In this document: one piece after another, positions 31,911 through 45,070 of the stretch
How positions within the stretch are numbered: position 1 is the first letter of the stretch
How the letters are laid out: every line of letters starts with the position of its first letter
From: Sphagnum compactum
Lineage: Eukaryota; Bryophyta; Sphagnopsida; Sphagnales
NCBI GenBank assembly: GCA_965153455.1
Contig: OZ234504.1
Coordinates: 10,230,001 to 10,294,000, forward strand
Length of the DNA stretch: 64,000 nucleotides
Reading direction: 5' to 3'
Made by a program: the position numbers and the translations under genes
The notes under the pieces: model-generated
Seen by the model: only the letters and a program-made list of their open reading frames with translations
Databases searched by the model: none
Told to the model about the DNA's origin: nothing

Positions 31911-34900
31911 GTGATGATTCATCAGAGTTGGTTTAGGTAGGACATCTTTAGGTTCCTCAAGTTGTCGTACATTGGACAATTCCAAAATGGAATTTGTTAG
32001 TTCATTCCCAAGTGAAGAAGCATGGAAATGTGTTTTTTCAAATTTGTGTATTAAATTTTTTTGTAACAACATATTCACAAGAAGATATTGAATACATTTT
32101 CCACCAATTTGCATATCAATTGTCTTTAATTGAATTTGAATTCAATTAAATTGAATCTTAATCCAATTGTTGAATCGTATTGAATTCAAATTTCTAAATT
32201 GAATTCAAATACATTGAATGGATTTCAATTTTATATAGGAAATAATTAGTGTCTTTCATGTCAACAACATTTTTCTTGTTTTTTCTTGCTCCACAATGAT
32301 ATTTGTTGTTTCCGTGTTTTTCAATGTTTTTAGTCTTGTTTTTAGTCAAAATTTATATTATACGCCACAAAAGCACCAAATAAAAAGGATTTATTGTATG
32401 TTACACGTTGCATCATATCATCATTACCCTTTGGCTAAAATTCATCTTTTTGAAGGTTATTTCAACATTTCATGTCATGGATATATGAACATGAGTTTTC
32501 TATGTTTGGGCATGAACATATTTTTTCTCTTTCATTGTGATTTGCGTTTAAGGTGTTAAACACCAAATGATGTTCATTTCATTATGTGTGCATTATGTGA
32601 ATTTAGAAAAAATCGAAAGAATTAATGGACCAAAAAAGGAAAGATATACTATTTTCTTCAATTTTGGTTACAAAATTATTTTGATATGTGTTTTGATAAT
32701 TTGATTAAATGCATCACATCATTATTTTATAGTGCATGTTTTATGACATCAACCCATTTATACCTTTATAAAAATGTTTTCAATGACATGAATATTCATC
32801 TTTTAAAATTTTAAAAAAAAACTTAAGCATTTAAAACTTACATATTTGTGAAATTATTTAACCAAGATGAAACAAAAGATAAAATCATTTGAAAATGCAA
32901 TAATACAAAAGAAATTGATCAAATAATGGTTGAAGAGGTATATTTGTGAATAATTTTATCTTTGAAATTCACATTTGATAATTTTTATTTCTTAAAATCA
33001 ATTTCCAACAAAATTGAATAAGGATTTATAAATGTTTATAAAACAAATTTTACATGCAAAATGTCATTTTATCACTGTTACATGATTGCATAAATAATAT
33101 GTATAAAGAAATTAAAATATCTTTGTGCATGTCTTGTGACAAAATTAATGGTTATTAACAATTTATTGAAATAATGATCTGTTTCATTATTCAAATTTTC
33201 CTATCACAAATATATAGAAAGATTTTTGCACGAATTTTTTATTGAATAAAAAAATCTTTCTATATATTCATGATCAATTAAGTTTGCATCAATTACATGA
33301 TCAATAGTGATCCTTTCATTAGTTTCTTTTGAAAATTCATTAATTAAAAATTCAATTTGAATATCATTAATTATGTGGGTAGATGACCAACATTATCATC
33401 ATTACAAATGTCATTGCCTGATGATAAATCCCAAATAAACTTAGAATATAAAATGAATGATATCTTATTATATGAATTTAGAATATCTTTGAAACTAATA
33501 AAAAAACTTAAACTATTATTAATATTGCAAAATAGGATAGAAGATAAAAATGTTGTTATAAAACAAACATGATTTCATGAAATAAAATGGTTAGTATGTT
33601 TTTTTTAATTCATTTGATGATCCTTGTCCTTTTTAAAAATATGATCTTCTCAAAACAAACAATTCATTTTTTTATTGCATAATTTATTATAAATGGATGT
33701 CATTTTTATATTTAAAATTTATTTAATAATGTAATACCTTGGCATCTTTGACACTAATTACATTTTTTGCAAAAAAATCATAATTCTCAAATTTTTTTTC
33801 CAAAGAACAAAATTTTGTGAAAGAAAATAAATAATGTTTTTGGAATATTCAAGAATTTTTTTTTGACACAAAAATTTCAAAATTCATTAATTATTCTATG
33901 AATGTGTGTTGAATTTGCAGTTATACTATAGTAATCAAAAGTATTTAAATAATTTTGAAAGTATTATGAATCTATTAAAACATGTGTGTTTTTTACATCC
34001 CATATATATGTTGTGGAGGTTATAATTTTCTCTTGATGTGTGTTATTAATTGAATTAAATGCATGGGAAGATGAATGACTTGTTGTCATACAAGCTTTAC
34101 AAGAAGGAAAAATTAAAAAATTAACAAAAAGAAGAAGATTTAAATAAGTGATCTAATTTGTGGGCAAATCATCAATGCTTGCAAATTGAGATGGGCAAAA
34201 ACTTGAAAAATCATAAACATTGATTTAAAAAAGGAAATTATAAAAAAAAAACTTTCCCATTTTTTGATGTAATGTTGAAACATGTTCAAAATCTAACTTT
34301 TGATTTCAAATTCTACATTACTAAAAAAATTAATATTTTAGTTAAATCAATTGCATGTTAAGCATAAATCATATGTTTCTCAAACCTACTGTCATTATGT
34401 ATCATACCAAAGTTTTGAAAGCTTTGAGATTTTTTTTGCATGTTGTTATTTAAAAGTGCATGATTCACATTCAAGTGCATTTTTGTTTCATCTTTTCATT
34501 CAACAATTGCATTTTTAAGATTAGGGTTACCCTAAACCCTATTAAATAATACATTTTTTAATTTGAAAGATGAATATTAAATTATGATTAAAGTTTTCAA
34601 CCTATATATCATGATTGCAAATTGTCTTATATGTTTTTAATTTCAACATTTTGTTTTAGATGAAAGGAATAACATGCCAAGTGGTGTATTTCAAATTCTG
34701 CATCATAAGCTTTTTTATTGGATGTGATATTGATTAATTTTCATAATGGTCACAATTCCAACAAGTGGTAACAATAAATGTAACATGTTGGTAGCTTTTG
34801 GTTTGTATTGAAAATCAAATTTACAAATAAATCAATATGAAATTTCATTATAATTATATACTTAAAACTAATCTATCAAGATTTTTTTAATAACTTTTTT

Positions 34901-37900
34901 TTGGTATTTTAAATTTAATAATTAATTAAATAAATAATAATTAAATCACATATATATGAAAACATAAAAACATTAAATTTCAAATTTTTTGTAATATTTT
35001 AGTGGTCACTTTTTAATCAAAATTAGAAAATATTCAAATCAACATTGCAAATGATATATCCATCAAAACATTTTATCAAAATTGACAAGTTTACATTATT
35101 TTTATCAATGTCATGTTTATGAAATTAGTTACTTTTGATAAACTCATTCTAAACTTCAAATTCATTAATATTTAGTGGGAAGTGGCATTTGACAATCTTT
35201 TAATATTACCTCCACATAAGACTTGGTGGTTGGACATTTTATTTTGTCCTTTCTAACCACCCTTTCATTAAAATGGGTATACATTTTTTCCCCCTTTTAG
35301 TTATTTTCTCTTTTCACATCAATTGAATATATTACCACTTTCAACTTTGATCGCATTTAGAATTAATGAAGATTTGACCCCTCATTTCAAAGTTTTTTGA
35401 GCTTTTAACCCATTATGTTTGTTGTTAGGCCAAGTTTTTGAAAGTTCCCAAAATAGGATGTCAACTTAACAAACATTTTCAAATCTAAACATCTTTATAA
35501 TTAGTCAAAATTCAAATCGGTGCAATGTTTTGGTTTGAAAACGACCTACATTTAGTCAAAAAAAAAAACACGCCTACATAACACCATAGATGATAAAAAA
35601 AATGGAAAAGAACAAAAATTTAGGAATGTTGACAAGGAATGACAAAATGACAACAAGAAATAATAGGGGTGTTGAAAAAGCACATTGGAACACCAAGGGT
35701 GTTAAGTTGAACATGAATTTTTCTTTTTTTCAAGCAATAGAAGGCATCAAAATTTTGAAGATTGAAGGCATTAGATATAATGTTGGAGGACATTGAGAAA
35801 TACATTGGGGATGTTGTGGGCTTTAGGTTGTAAATATTTTATATTTATATATTTTAAAACCAAGGATCATTGGGGAGCATAGGATGGACATTGGGGGACA
35901 TTGGAACGTGGCCCCCAAAAAATTATTTTTAAGGTAATGAAAAATATTGAAAAGGACATCATGGGTGTTAAGAATATTAATGTTTTAGTAGGTGAAAATG
36001 AAATCTCGTATTTTAAAATGAATGAAAATGAAAATAATTTCATGGGTAATCTATATGATCATGGATTGCCAACTTTTGGTAACAAATTATTTATTAAATA
36101 ATTTATTTAAATAAATTTAAATCTATTAATTTTTTGATTTTGTGTCAGTTGATCATCATTAGTAATGCAAAGCCCAAGTATGTAATATTAGTTCATAATA
36201 ACTAGGTCTCGTTTATTAACTCGTATTTAATTTTAATGATGAAATTATTTATTAATATTAGTATTGATATTAATCTAATATAAAATATCAATTAATTAAG
36301 CTATAATAAATAATTAGTTAATTAGTTAATTATTAATTGTTAATGCTCAACTATTAATGACTAGTTACTATTAATTAAACAATTATTAAATATCAATTAA
36401 TTGCATGATAATTATTGATAAGAAAAAAAAGATATAAACTTAAAATTTTTTTTACATCGTTAATATACCTTTAATGTATTTTTCACAAAAAATGTACATT
36501 AAACCCTACAAATACGTTGATAATATTCAAAATAAATATTTGTTATAGTTTAAATAGACTTTTTAATTGTACAACCCCAAATATGTATGCTTATCATGCA
36601 TACATTTTTACATTGAACATTTTTATGATACATTTGTTCTAAGGATGTGATACATTTTTAGGTTATTTGTGACAAAATTTTGGTTACACATGCAATTAAT
36701 GAGCCATGGGGGCTTATTCATGGATGAATATAATTCTAAAAACATCCATGTAGGAAGATGAAAAAAATAGTAGTCACAATATAGTCGCAAACCTTCCCCA
36801 AATTTGGTTAATAAGTAGTTGCAAAACTAGTTACAAACGACACATAGTCACACATAATTGCAAATAGGATGGTTGCATATCCCCAAATTTCTTTTAGTGG
36901 ATGAGCTCCAAGACAAAGTGATCTTGATCATGGGGTGCATGTGTTATTGTTTCAACTTGTTGATTTTAATCTCCATTTTGATCATACAACTTGTGGCAAA
37001 GTACTATCAAACAAATAATTTAATAGCCCAAGATCTATGAGTCCATTTACAATTATTTAGGGACTAAATAAGGATTGTAACTGAAATTAAGACACAAGTT
37101 TTTAAGTCCCCCCTAATCAAAAAATGAACATATGGTTTTTTTAAAAATATGTTATTTCTATGATAATATAGATCATATACGTGAATCCTTTTTTTCAAAA
37201 TTAAAAAAAAATTAACTTAAAAAACATCATATAATTAAAGTGTTAGGAATTTTTACATTGTCACACAAAAAAAGGGACACCATAGTATGCATTTACCCAA
37301 CCAAATCAATGGGTTTGTCTTGGGTTAGGTTAGTGGGGTTGAAAATGTCATTTCTTTTGTCCATGGAATCCCTCATATGTGGTGGGCTCAAAAATAGGTC
37401 TATTCATTAGAAGTTTTTGGATCATCTTGAATGTGCTTCTCCCAAAGTTCCGAGGAAGGCTGAAAGTAGTTTTGTCTTGTGCATTCATATTCCAATAATA
37501 TTCGTTGTTCCTTGTTCCTGCATTGTAATCATGAATCTTTCAAAACTCTCCTGCTATGGCACTCCACTTATCCTTGCAAGCAAGACAATTCTTGAGGTGT
37601 GTTGAATTGTCGACATTCATAATAACTATTGATATCTATTTCCATTTTGTCAATGTTGTTTCACATGATTGATTGATAAGAATTTAAGACATTACATAAA
37701 AGAACCTATTTACATCTTTGTTTGAAGAGTTCTTGCTTATTGAATTTTGGTTTCAAAAGTTTTTTTAATTTCTTTTGTAGACTTGCATCATCATTTAGTA
37801 CTATTGTTGCATGTATTCATAATTCAAGAGCTAGCAAATAGGTATTTATCACTTGTTTGTTTCTACATGGTTGTAGGTGGTCATGAATCAAAGAATTAAC

Positions 37901-39670
37901 AATACATAGTAGGCATGTAAGTTCTTATAACTTTTTTCAGATTCCATGTTTTCATAATTGGCGAAGAAAGTGGTGTTGAAAAGCTCCATCGCAACGATGT
38001 GTACTTGATCTCTAATATTAGGAGCTTTAATAGGAGTTTTGCAAACCTTGCAAACTTTGCAGGATATGTGGACAAGAGAGAAAATGCAAGAGGAGGGAAA
38101 TGAAGGAAAGAGGGAGGGAAGGAAGGATTATTGGTGAGCAAGGAACATTTGTAGGAGGGAACTTGGCCAAGGAACATAAGTTTTTAGTAAGGATCAAGGA
38201 ACTCAAGTTTATGTTAGGGTGAAAGCACGTAAAATTGTCCATAAAATGTTGTCACAAGGCAATTTTTGCAAGATTTTGAAATTTTTAATTAGCCATGTGA
38301 TTAAATATAATCAATTAAAATGATAAAAGACTCGACATTACAATGTTATATATAATGTAATCACATTGTATGAATTTCATGGATAATTTTTGAATAACCA
38401 TAACTAATGAACTTTCAAAGGAGTACCCAAAAACCTGTAATATACCATAATGAAAGAGTATGGACTCCATGCACTTTCATATAACGATTTTTAGTGAGTA
38501 AAAGACTCAATGATAATATGATATGGTAACATTGATACCAAGGAGGACTGTTTGGAAAGATTTTGATGACCAAATTTTTTTATATACCTTGAATTATTAT
38601 TTTTTATTAAGTTTTTAATTTAATGAAATCAATACTTTAGAAGTTCATCTTTCAAATTTAAGTACTTTGTAAGTTAAACTAGGGTTGAAATTTTTCTTAT
38701 AATAAAATTTTAATGATAAGTTGTAAAATGATTTGTGTGATTCAAGGTTTCATGCCTTCACACTACCTTTGCAATGTTAATTTAGGCCATTTTGGACTTC
38801 CACATGTGCCTAAAAGTGTTACACCTTAATATGTTTTCACTCATTACAAAACCATTGAAATAAAAGACCCTTCAAGGGGATGTTGCATAACATTGCCTTT
38901 CTTTTCCCCAAAATCTACATTTCTCCTAGATTATATGTTACATTAACATTGTCCTAACATTCATTTAACATTTCATTAACACTAGTTGCCACATGGGTGG
39001 CCCCATCATTTTTGGTGGCAAGTAGCATTGCTTGTTTAAATTGGTGAAAAAATGTTTCTTGCTTAACATTGAGTTAACATGCACTTGCCACCAAATGTGA
39101 TTGGAGCATAAGATAGATTTGGCAATAATATTTGACCATTGAAATTTAAAAATTGATTAGAATAGATTTTTTTTCCCCTCTCAAATGCACTTATTTTTCC
39201 TTGAAAGACAATAGTTTTCAAAACTCATCCAAGTGGAATTGTATTTTTTGAGCATCTTTATGATTAATCATGAGGTTTTTTATTTTTTGATACGGTAACC
39301 CAATTTTGTCACTAGGCTGATTCATAAAAGATGGCTCAACAATCTTAGGTCCTTATAAAAGGTTCCTAATATTAAGGCAACATGTATTTAAAATATCAAA
39401 TGTTTCTTTGGATGGTCATGAATTCTTCCAATATCAACATGGCTTGTGCTAAAACTCCAAAGTATACATTATAGTAGGGAATATGTCTTCAACAATTCTT
39501 ACACATTACTTGTGCATTCTGTTTGTTCTACTAAAGTAGAACACATAGTGTATTTTTCAACCATAGTGAACCAACACCCATTAATGCACTATGAAAGATG
39601 AATGGTAAATATCATGAAACGATTTTCTATTGGGTTCCAATTTTCTAGTTAACCATATAACGTTCAATTT
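31911..39670. other. Long AT-rich desert, no gene recognised
   Basis: The contents I can name are few. An unidentified - strand frame of 68 codons (31908-32114) has a natural look but no family. A GAATTCAATT-rich patch lies at 32120-32230. A strong hairpin lies at 33209-33268. A TAATTA tract lies at 36100-36430, and CATTGGGGA-like words at 35780-35910. Open frames over 60 codons are few and low-complexity. Confidence 0.5.
33209..33268. repeat. Perfect 19-bp stem hairpin
   Basis: AATATATAGAAAGATTTTT (33209-33227) is the exact reverse complement of 33250-33268, with a 22-nt loop. The stem extends outward about 6 bp with mismatches. It could be a tiny MITE relic. Confidence 0.9.
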
Positions 39671-39674
39671 TTTT

Positions 39675-39780
39675 TTCCTACCTACCTATTAACAATTGAC
39701 AAATAGGTTGTCAGTAGGTAAACTTAAAGACAACATGTACAACCTATGTATAAACCATTTACTTACATAATAGTTGCCTA
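39675..39780. repeat. CCTACC/TAGG-type tract
   Basis: CCTACCTACCTATTAAC, AAATAGGTTG and TCAGTAGGTAAAC-like pieces lie after a segment (39585-39665) that resembles 54085-54160 (GGTTCCAATT..TAG.TAACCAT). Confidence 0.6.
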
Positions 39781-40764
39781 TTTTCACTAAAAGAAAAACC
39801 CCATTTTGTGACTTGTTTTAGGTGATTTTTTTTTTTTTTTTGTGACTATTTTTGCGACTATTTTTTTAATCTATCACTTTATGGCCTTGACTTGACCACA
39901 AGGCAAAAAAAGGATACCTATCAACATGGGAGGCCAATGTGCAACCCTTGGGGTCAATATTGTTGGTTAATGAAATTCACACTATAGGATCAAAATAAAC
40001 TTTCAACCAAACCTTATATCTTCTACTTCTTTCTCATTTCATCTCTTTCATTTTTCTCTCCTCTTGTTGAACTTTTGTGATTGTTTGTGAATGATGAAGG
40101 GAGGTTTTTTTTCCTACTTGCGATATGCCCATGAAAAATACAAGAGTTACAAGAATCTTATGTCTATGCTCATCCATGGGGGTCTAACTTTTAGGGTCTA
40201 ACTTGAAAAAGAAAACAAGACTAAAAAAAAATGATACCAAGAAAGAAAGAATGAAAGCATGAGAAAGGTCGAAGCCTTGGTCCTTACTTTTTGGCCTTAA
40301 TGGCTTTACACATGAACTCATTGGCCCCCAAACAAATAATATTTTATTAGTATCTTGTGGCCAAATAGTGAACCATGAAGTGCTCAAAATTCCCATTATT
40401 GGCCACAAGGTTTTTTGGCTTCGACAGCTCCTAGTTTAAAGCAGGTCTTACCTTAACACAATTTGAACATAATGGAGGGTACCAATTACCATGGGAGGTG
40501 GCAATAATTTATTAATCATTGATGAGAAAATTAGTCCTTGGACATGCTCAAAATCAATCTTTATGAACGTGTATATTCATCATGAATGATTTTGATATAA
40601 CATGTTCCACATAATGACACGTAAACTTCATGCATTCATTGATTAAAAACTAATAGGCAACAATGCTACTATCCATGTGGACAACAAAAAAATAATTCAA
40701 GGAGAGTAACTTGACAATAGATGTTGCTTTCCTTTAGTGGATCCATCTACAGAATACCAAAACA
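39781..40764. other. AT-rich region, nothing recognised
   Basis: There is a 17-nt T run near 39825 and no supported gene on either strand. Confidence 0.5.
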
Positions 40765-40945
40765 ACCATACTAATATATGATTCCAACCTCAAGCCAAAT
40801 TGTTAAAAAATGTTCCAACCATAGGCCAAAATGTTAATAAAGATTCTAATCTTAGGCCAAAGTGCCAAAAATGATTATAACCTTAGGTCATGTTCTAAAA
40901 ATATATTCTAACCTTAAAGCAATATGCCCAAAATAATTTCAATCC
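40765..40945 (+). repeat. Degenerate ~30-40-bp tandem array, TTCTAACCTTAGGCCAAA motif
   Basis: Units such as TTCCAACCATAGGCCAAAAT, TTCTAATCTTAGGCCAAAGT and TTATAACCTTAGGTCATG repeat with (A)TAAAAA spacers. The same family recurs at 42050-42590. Confidence 0.85.
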
Positions 40946-41269
40946 TAATCCAATATGCATATGCAAAATTAGTTGTCTCTTGGGATAAACCCTATTGGCC
41001 TGAGGTGTAATATTTAGCCAATATATGTGTATTATTATTATTTTAAATGTGTATTTGCATCAAACACACATAAATTCTTGGTCCAATGGTTTGGGACTAT
41101 TACAATTTGACCTAAAGTCATAGTCTTCAAGGTGTAGGACATTTGTCTTAGGGTGGACTAAGGAGGTTGGCTTGACCCCTTAATTCCAAAGGGTTAAAAT
41201 ATGCCCTCATGTTCACAAGAGCTTCTAATGTTGTTCTACCCAACATATTGACCCTCATGTGAGAGAACA

Positions 41270-41775
41270 CCTCATATGGTGGGCAACAACAAAAAACATT
41301 TTTTCAGGCAGATTATGAAGGTGAAAACATGTTTTCCCAAATTGCCCAATTTTTTTAAAGCATGAAGATATTTCCAGAGTGCCCAAAATGTTTGGGCATA
41401 AATGAAAACTTTCTTCACCATTTATAAGGTGTCCGTAATTATCAGGCAGAATAAAAATTCTCAAAATGCCCAAGATGTTTTAGCATCAGGACTTTTTCAG
41501 AGTGCCCAATGTTTGTGGGCAGAAATGAAAAAAATCAACCTTTATAACTTTCCCAGTTAGGGAAAAATTTCAAAAATTGCCCGAAAATTTTCCAAGCATC
41601 TTGGAAAAAAATCTAGTGAATCTTTCTGAGCCCATGATTTGTCAAATTCCCAAAATTTTTGGTAGTAAGGAGAAACTTTCAACCTATATTATCTGCCCGA
41701 AATTAATTTGGCAAAATGAAAAAAATACTAAGTTTCCCCAAGCTGCCCAAAAGTTTTGTGTAGTTTAGAAAATTC
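41270..41775. repeat. Degenerate hairpin-rich array, TGCCCAAAATGTTTGGGCA motif
   Basis: TGCCCAAA..TTTGGGCA (perfect inverted 8-mers near 41379-41399) and diverged versions (GCCCAATGTTTGTGGGC, CTGCCCGAAATTAATTTGGC, CTGCCCAAAAGTTTTG) recur every 50-100 bp, separated by GAAAA(C/A)TTTCAACC-like text. Confidence 0.75.
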
Positions 41776-42049
41776 TTGATGTGAACGATTCAACATCAGG
41801 TTGAATTATCCCATCATGCTATTTTATCTATCCCCTTTGTGTGAAGAACTTAAAGTTTAGTTTGCTGCTTATATTTTAGTCATTTTAAACCCCAATCAAG
41901 AGAGGGTTAAATGGAATAAAAATATCCCTACTAACCTTTGGTGTGAATCCAACTTTGGGCTTAAATGCATTTTAACTTTTTTAAAAAATATCTTAAAAAA
42001 TCTAATTGCAAGCGTTAGTGCTAAATAAAAATAAAAAACATAAGTGCTA

Positions 42050-42590
42050 GACCCAAGTGCTAAAAAGATTCTACCCCCAAGCCAAAGTAGTAATTCTTAA
42101 AAATCTTAAGCCAAAATAATAAAAGGATTTTAATCCTTGGGCCTAAATTGATTCTAACCCTTGGGCCTAACAAATTCTAACCTTAACCCAAAATATTGAA
42201 AATACATTTAACCCTAAACCAAAATAATAAGAATTTTAATCCCTAGACCAAGATAGATTCTAACCCTTAGGTCCAAATAAATTTTATCCTAAGGCCTAAG
42301 AAGATTCTAAGTTTAAACCAAATTATTAAAAAATTCTAACTTTAAGCCTAAATGCTAAGAAGGTTCTAACTTTAGGCCTAAAAATTAGAAATATTCTAAT
42401 CCTAAACCAAATTATTAATAAAATTTTAAACCATAGACTAAATTATTTTTTTAAAAATTTAACCTTAAGTCAAATTTCAACCAAAGACCAAAGTTTTAAA
42501 AATTTTCTAACTATAAGCCACAGTCCTAAAAGAGATTCTAAGCCTAAGCCAAATTGCAAAAAAATTTGAACCTTAGACCACTCTCATTAT
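42050..42590 (+). repeat. Degenerate ~30-bp tandem array, second block of the TTCTAACC family
   Basis: About 15-18 units like AGATTCTAACCCTTGGGCCT, AATTCTAACTTTAAGCC and TTCTAATCCTAAACCAAATT carry poly-A-rich spacers. The two arrays are separated by about 1.1 kb that includes the TGCCC hairpin array. Confidence 0.85.
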
Positions 42591-42599
42591 GTTTTAGGG

Positions 42600-45070
42600 T
42601 GTACAATACTTAGTCTTGGAGGCACTTTTTCATTATTTTTGTATGATAAAATGAATACATTTTAAACTACATCCTGAGGTTGAACCCTGAGCCAAGAAAA
42701 ACTATCCTAAGCTCCAAACTGGAATTGCTTTCAGTATGCCCCTTTTGATATTCCTTATCCATCCATGCCACTTTGGCCATTTTCCTCTCTTGGGAGGTAG
42801 TGGGTTCAAATCTCTTGGGACATGCAGTGAATGAAATTCAAGCTTTTAAGCTCTGTATGTATACAGATAGAGACAGGGTTATAGTGTTAAGTGCATTAAT
42901 TAATATATGGACAATGAGATTTCTGGATTTGGTGGTCTGAATTTCTTTCTTTCATTCTCTTGATTCAACTATCAGTCACATGTTACATAGGGTTTTGTCA
43001 GTTTGTGAGAATTTTAGAGGACTAATGAAAATGGTAGAAAGGGACCGTTATTATCAATGTTCAACAAAATAAGGTTGTGTTAGCCTGAAGATCTTTTTGA
43101 GGCCAATGGGATGTTGGATTTGGTGGTCTGAATCTGTTTTCTTAGCTATCTTGATTGAACTAAGAGTTGAACGTGTAATAACTGAATATAGAGAGGGTTT
43201 TCCTTGCACGGTACTTAATGCTAAGCAAAACACTCAGGGTCTCTTTCCATTAGGCCGCCACTCTGATCACAACACATTGTGTGTACCTGTGATCACAATC
43301 ACATTATGGAAAGCTACTAATGCAGGGCCTTGTTTCTTACTGCAGGGAAAATATGTTGTTAATCCTTGAACAAACTATGGGAACGCATGTTCTCATAAAA
43401 AAGATAGAAGTCATTATATGATGACTCACAGTTTGATACAAACCTCAGAGCTCCTGCAAGTGGTCAATGCTTGACTGAGAGAGCTATGAAATGATTATGA
43501 GCATAGTCTGTTGGAAAAACATAATGGAAAGCTACTGTGATCAGAGTAGGCTTATGGAAAGATGTCCTTAATAGAACATGCAGAGCACAATTTATGTGAG
43601 TACCACATAAGGTTGCAAAGCCGTTCTTAGGCCCACTTTAGATGGGGGTCCAGGGTCCAAATGCCCAGGGACCAATTTGGACTCATTTGAAGCAAGTTGA
43701 ATCCTTGAGTTGTGTACCCTACCTTGGACCCTAGATTGCATCTTAAGTTCTTCAAATCATGACCTCTCCTTTGTAGCGCTTTTTTTTTTTTGGTTGGGTT
43801 TGAACTGACTTTCCCCCCAAACTGGTGCCATGTACGTTTAGCCTCAATTTGTCAGTTTTGGGTCGTGGACCCTCATCTAAAGGACGTGGGTCCAATTTAT
43901 GCCTCCCATACAATAGGATTGCTCTATTCATTGACCCTAGACCCTCATCTAGAGTGGCCCTTAGGGTTTGTTTAACATGCCCTGCACAGGCTTTCACTTG
44001 GGTTTTGGCATGCCTACCTTGAATGGTGAATTGAAATGCCAGTGACAGCTATCTAATTAGACCATCCCAGACCTTTCCGACTGTCAGCAGTACCTTATGT
44101 ACAAATTTACTTAATTTGGCCACAATTACAGTACTATAACCATGCTGGAGCCAAGATCATCACCTTACTGTAGAAAGTATGTACTCACTATGAAATGTTT
44201 GCTGAAAAATGCCCACTACATCTTGAAGTTACAAGAGGAATTTCACTAACAATGTTTACTGAAGTCACCTAAAGACTTGGCCCAGGAATTGCACTTGGGT
44301 ACTCTCTCCTTTAGTACTGAAGTGAAGGTGTGTAAACCAATGAACAGCTGTGTGTGCAGAGGCATCTTCACACCCACTTGTGTCTTAGATGATGATGGGA
44401 GTTATCTGGTTTCTTGGTCCCCATATTCATTGCTCATGCAGCTCTCTGCTCCGGAACCATAGGGGGTGGGGCTGCAACCTGGCACTAAACAAAAATCTAA
44501 CAGAAGTGTGTGGGTTTTATTTATTTTAGAAGAGGCGGTCATGGGCAGTACCGGTGAAGTAGGCCTGTAGGCCTGGACTCTGGACGCTGCCAAGCTACAA
44601 TGAAAAGGCTCATAGTAAGAGGCAGAGAAAAAGCTGTAAATAGCCAGGAATCAAATGGATTGTTGATCATTAGGAGAGAAAAGAAAGATGGAGGTCTGTT
44701 GACAGGAATTAAAAGGGAGAAGAGAGAACCAGAACCACATGGCAAAAATCTTTCCTCCCGTGTATGGCAATTGATCACGAGTATTATGTGACAGACTATG
44801 GTACTTGCCATAGTCTGATAATGGACAGTTTTTGAAACAATAATAGTCCATTGTTCAGAAAGATGACTCAGCATGTCTGGACGGATAAGTGTACTCTGAC
44901 GGCGTCGATTTGCGTGTTTTGTAATTTTCACAGTTGTCGATAACTATTTTCAATCACAAGTGAGTCCGTGTTTGTACTTCAATCGCAGGAATTGTGACCA
45001 TGCTGCTTCAAAATGAGAGTACGATTCCGGATCAATTTGGAGGTTATTTACTTATTCTGAGTCAGCGTTT
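42600..45070. other. GC-richer island without a convincing gene
   Basis: Composition resembles the two genic islands, yet no conserved exon was recognised. Contents: a diverged ~190-bp tandem duplication with GGATTTGGTGGTCTGAAT (42921 and 43112), a GTGGGTTCAAATCTC B-box-like site (42800), repeated GACCCTCATCTA words (43865-43955), and a perfect 10-bp hairpin CAGACTATGG/CCATAGTCTG (44792-44817). It may be a dead or very diverged gene. Confidence 0.4.

Noticed and set aside
43752-43997. 81-codon - strand frame in the 43-44 kb island
   Set aside because: It overlaps repeated GACCCTCATCTA words and a T tract, and no conserved motif was found.
44539-44931. 130-codon - strand frame
   Set aside because: It has no recognised motif and an overlapping + frame. 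Not distinguishable from chance in this GC-richer block.
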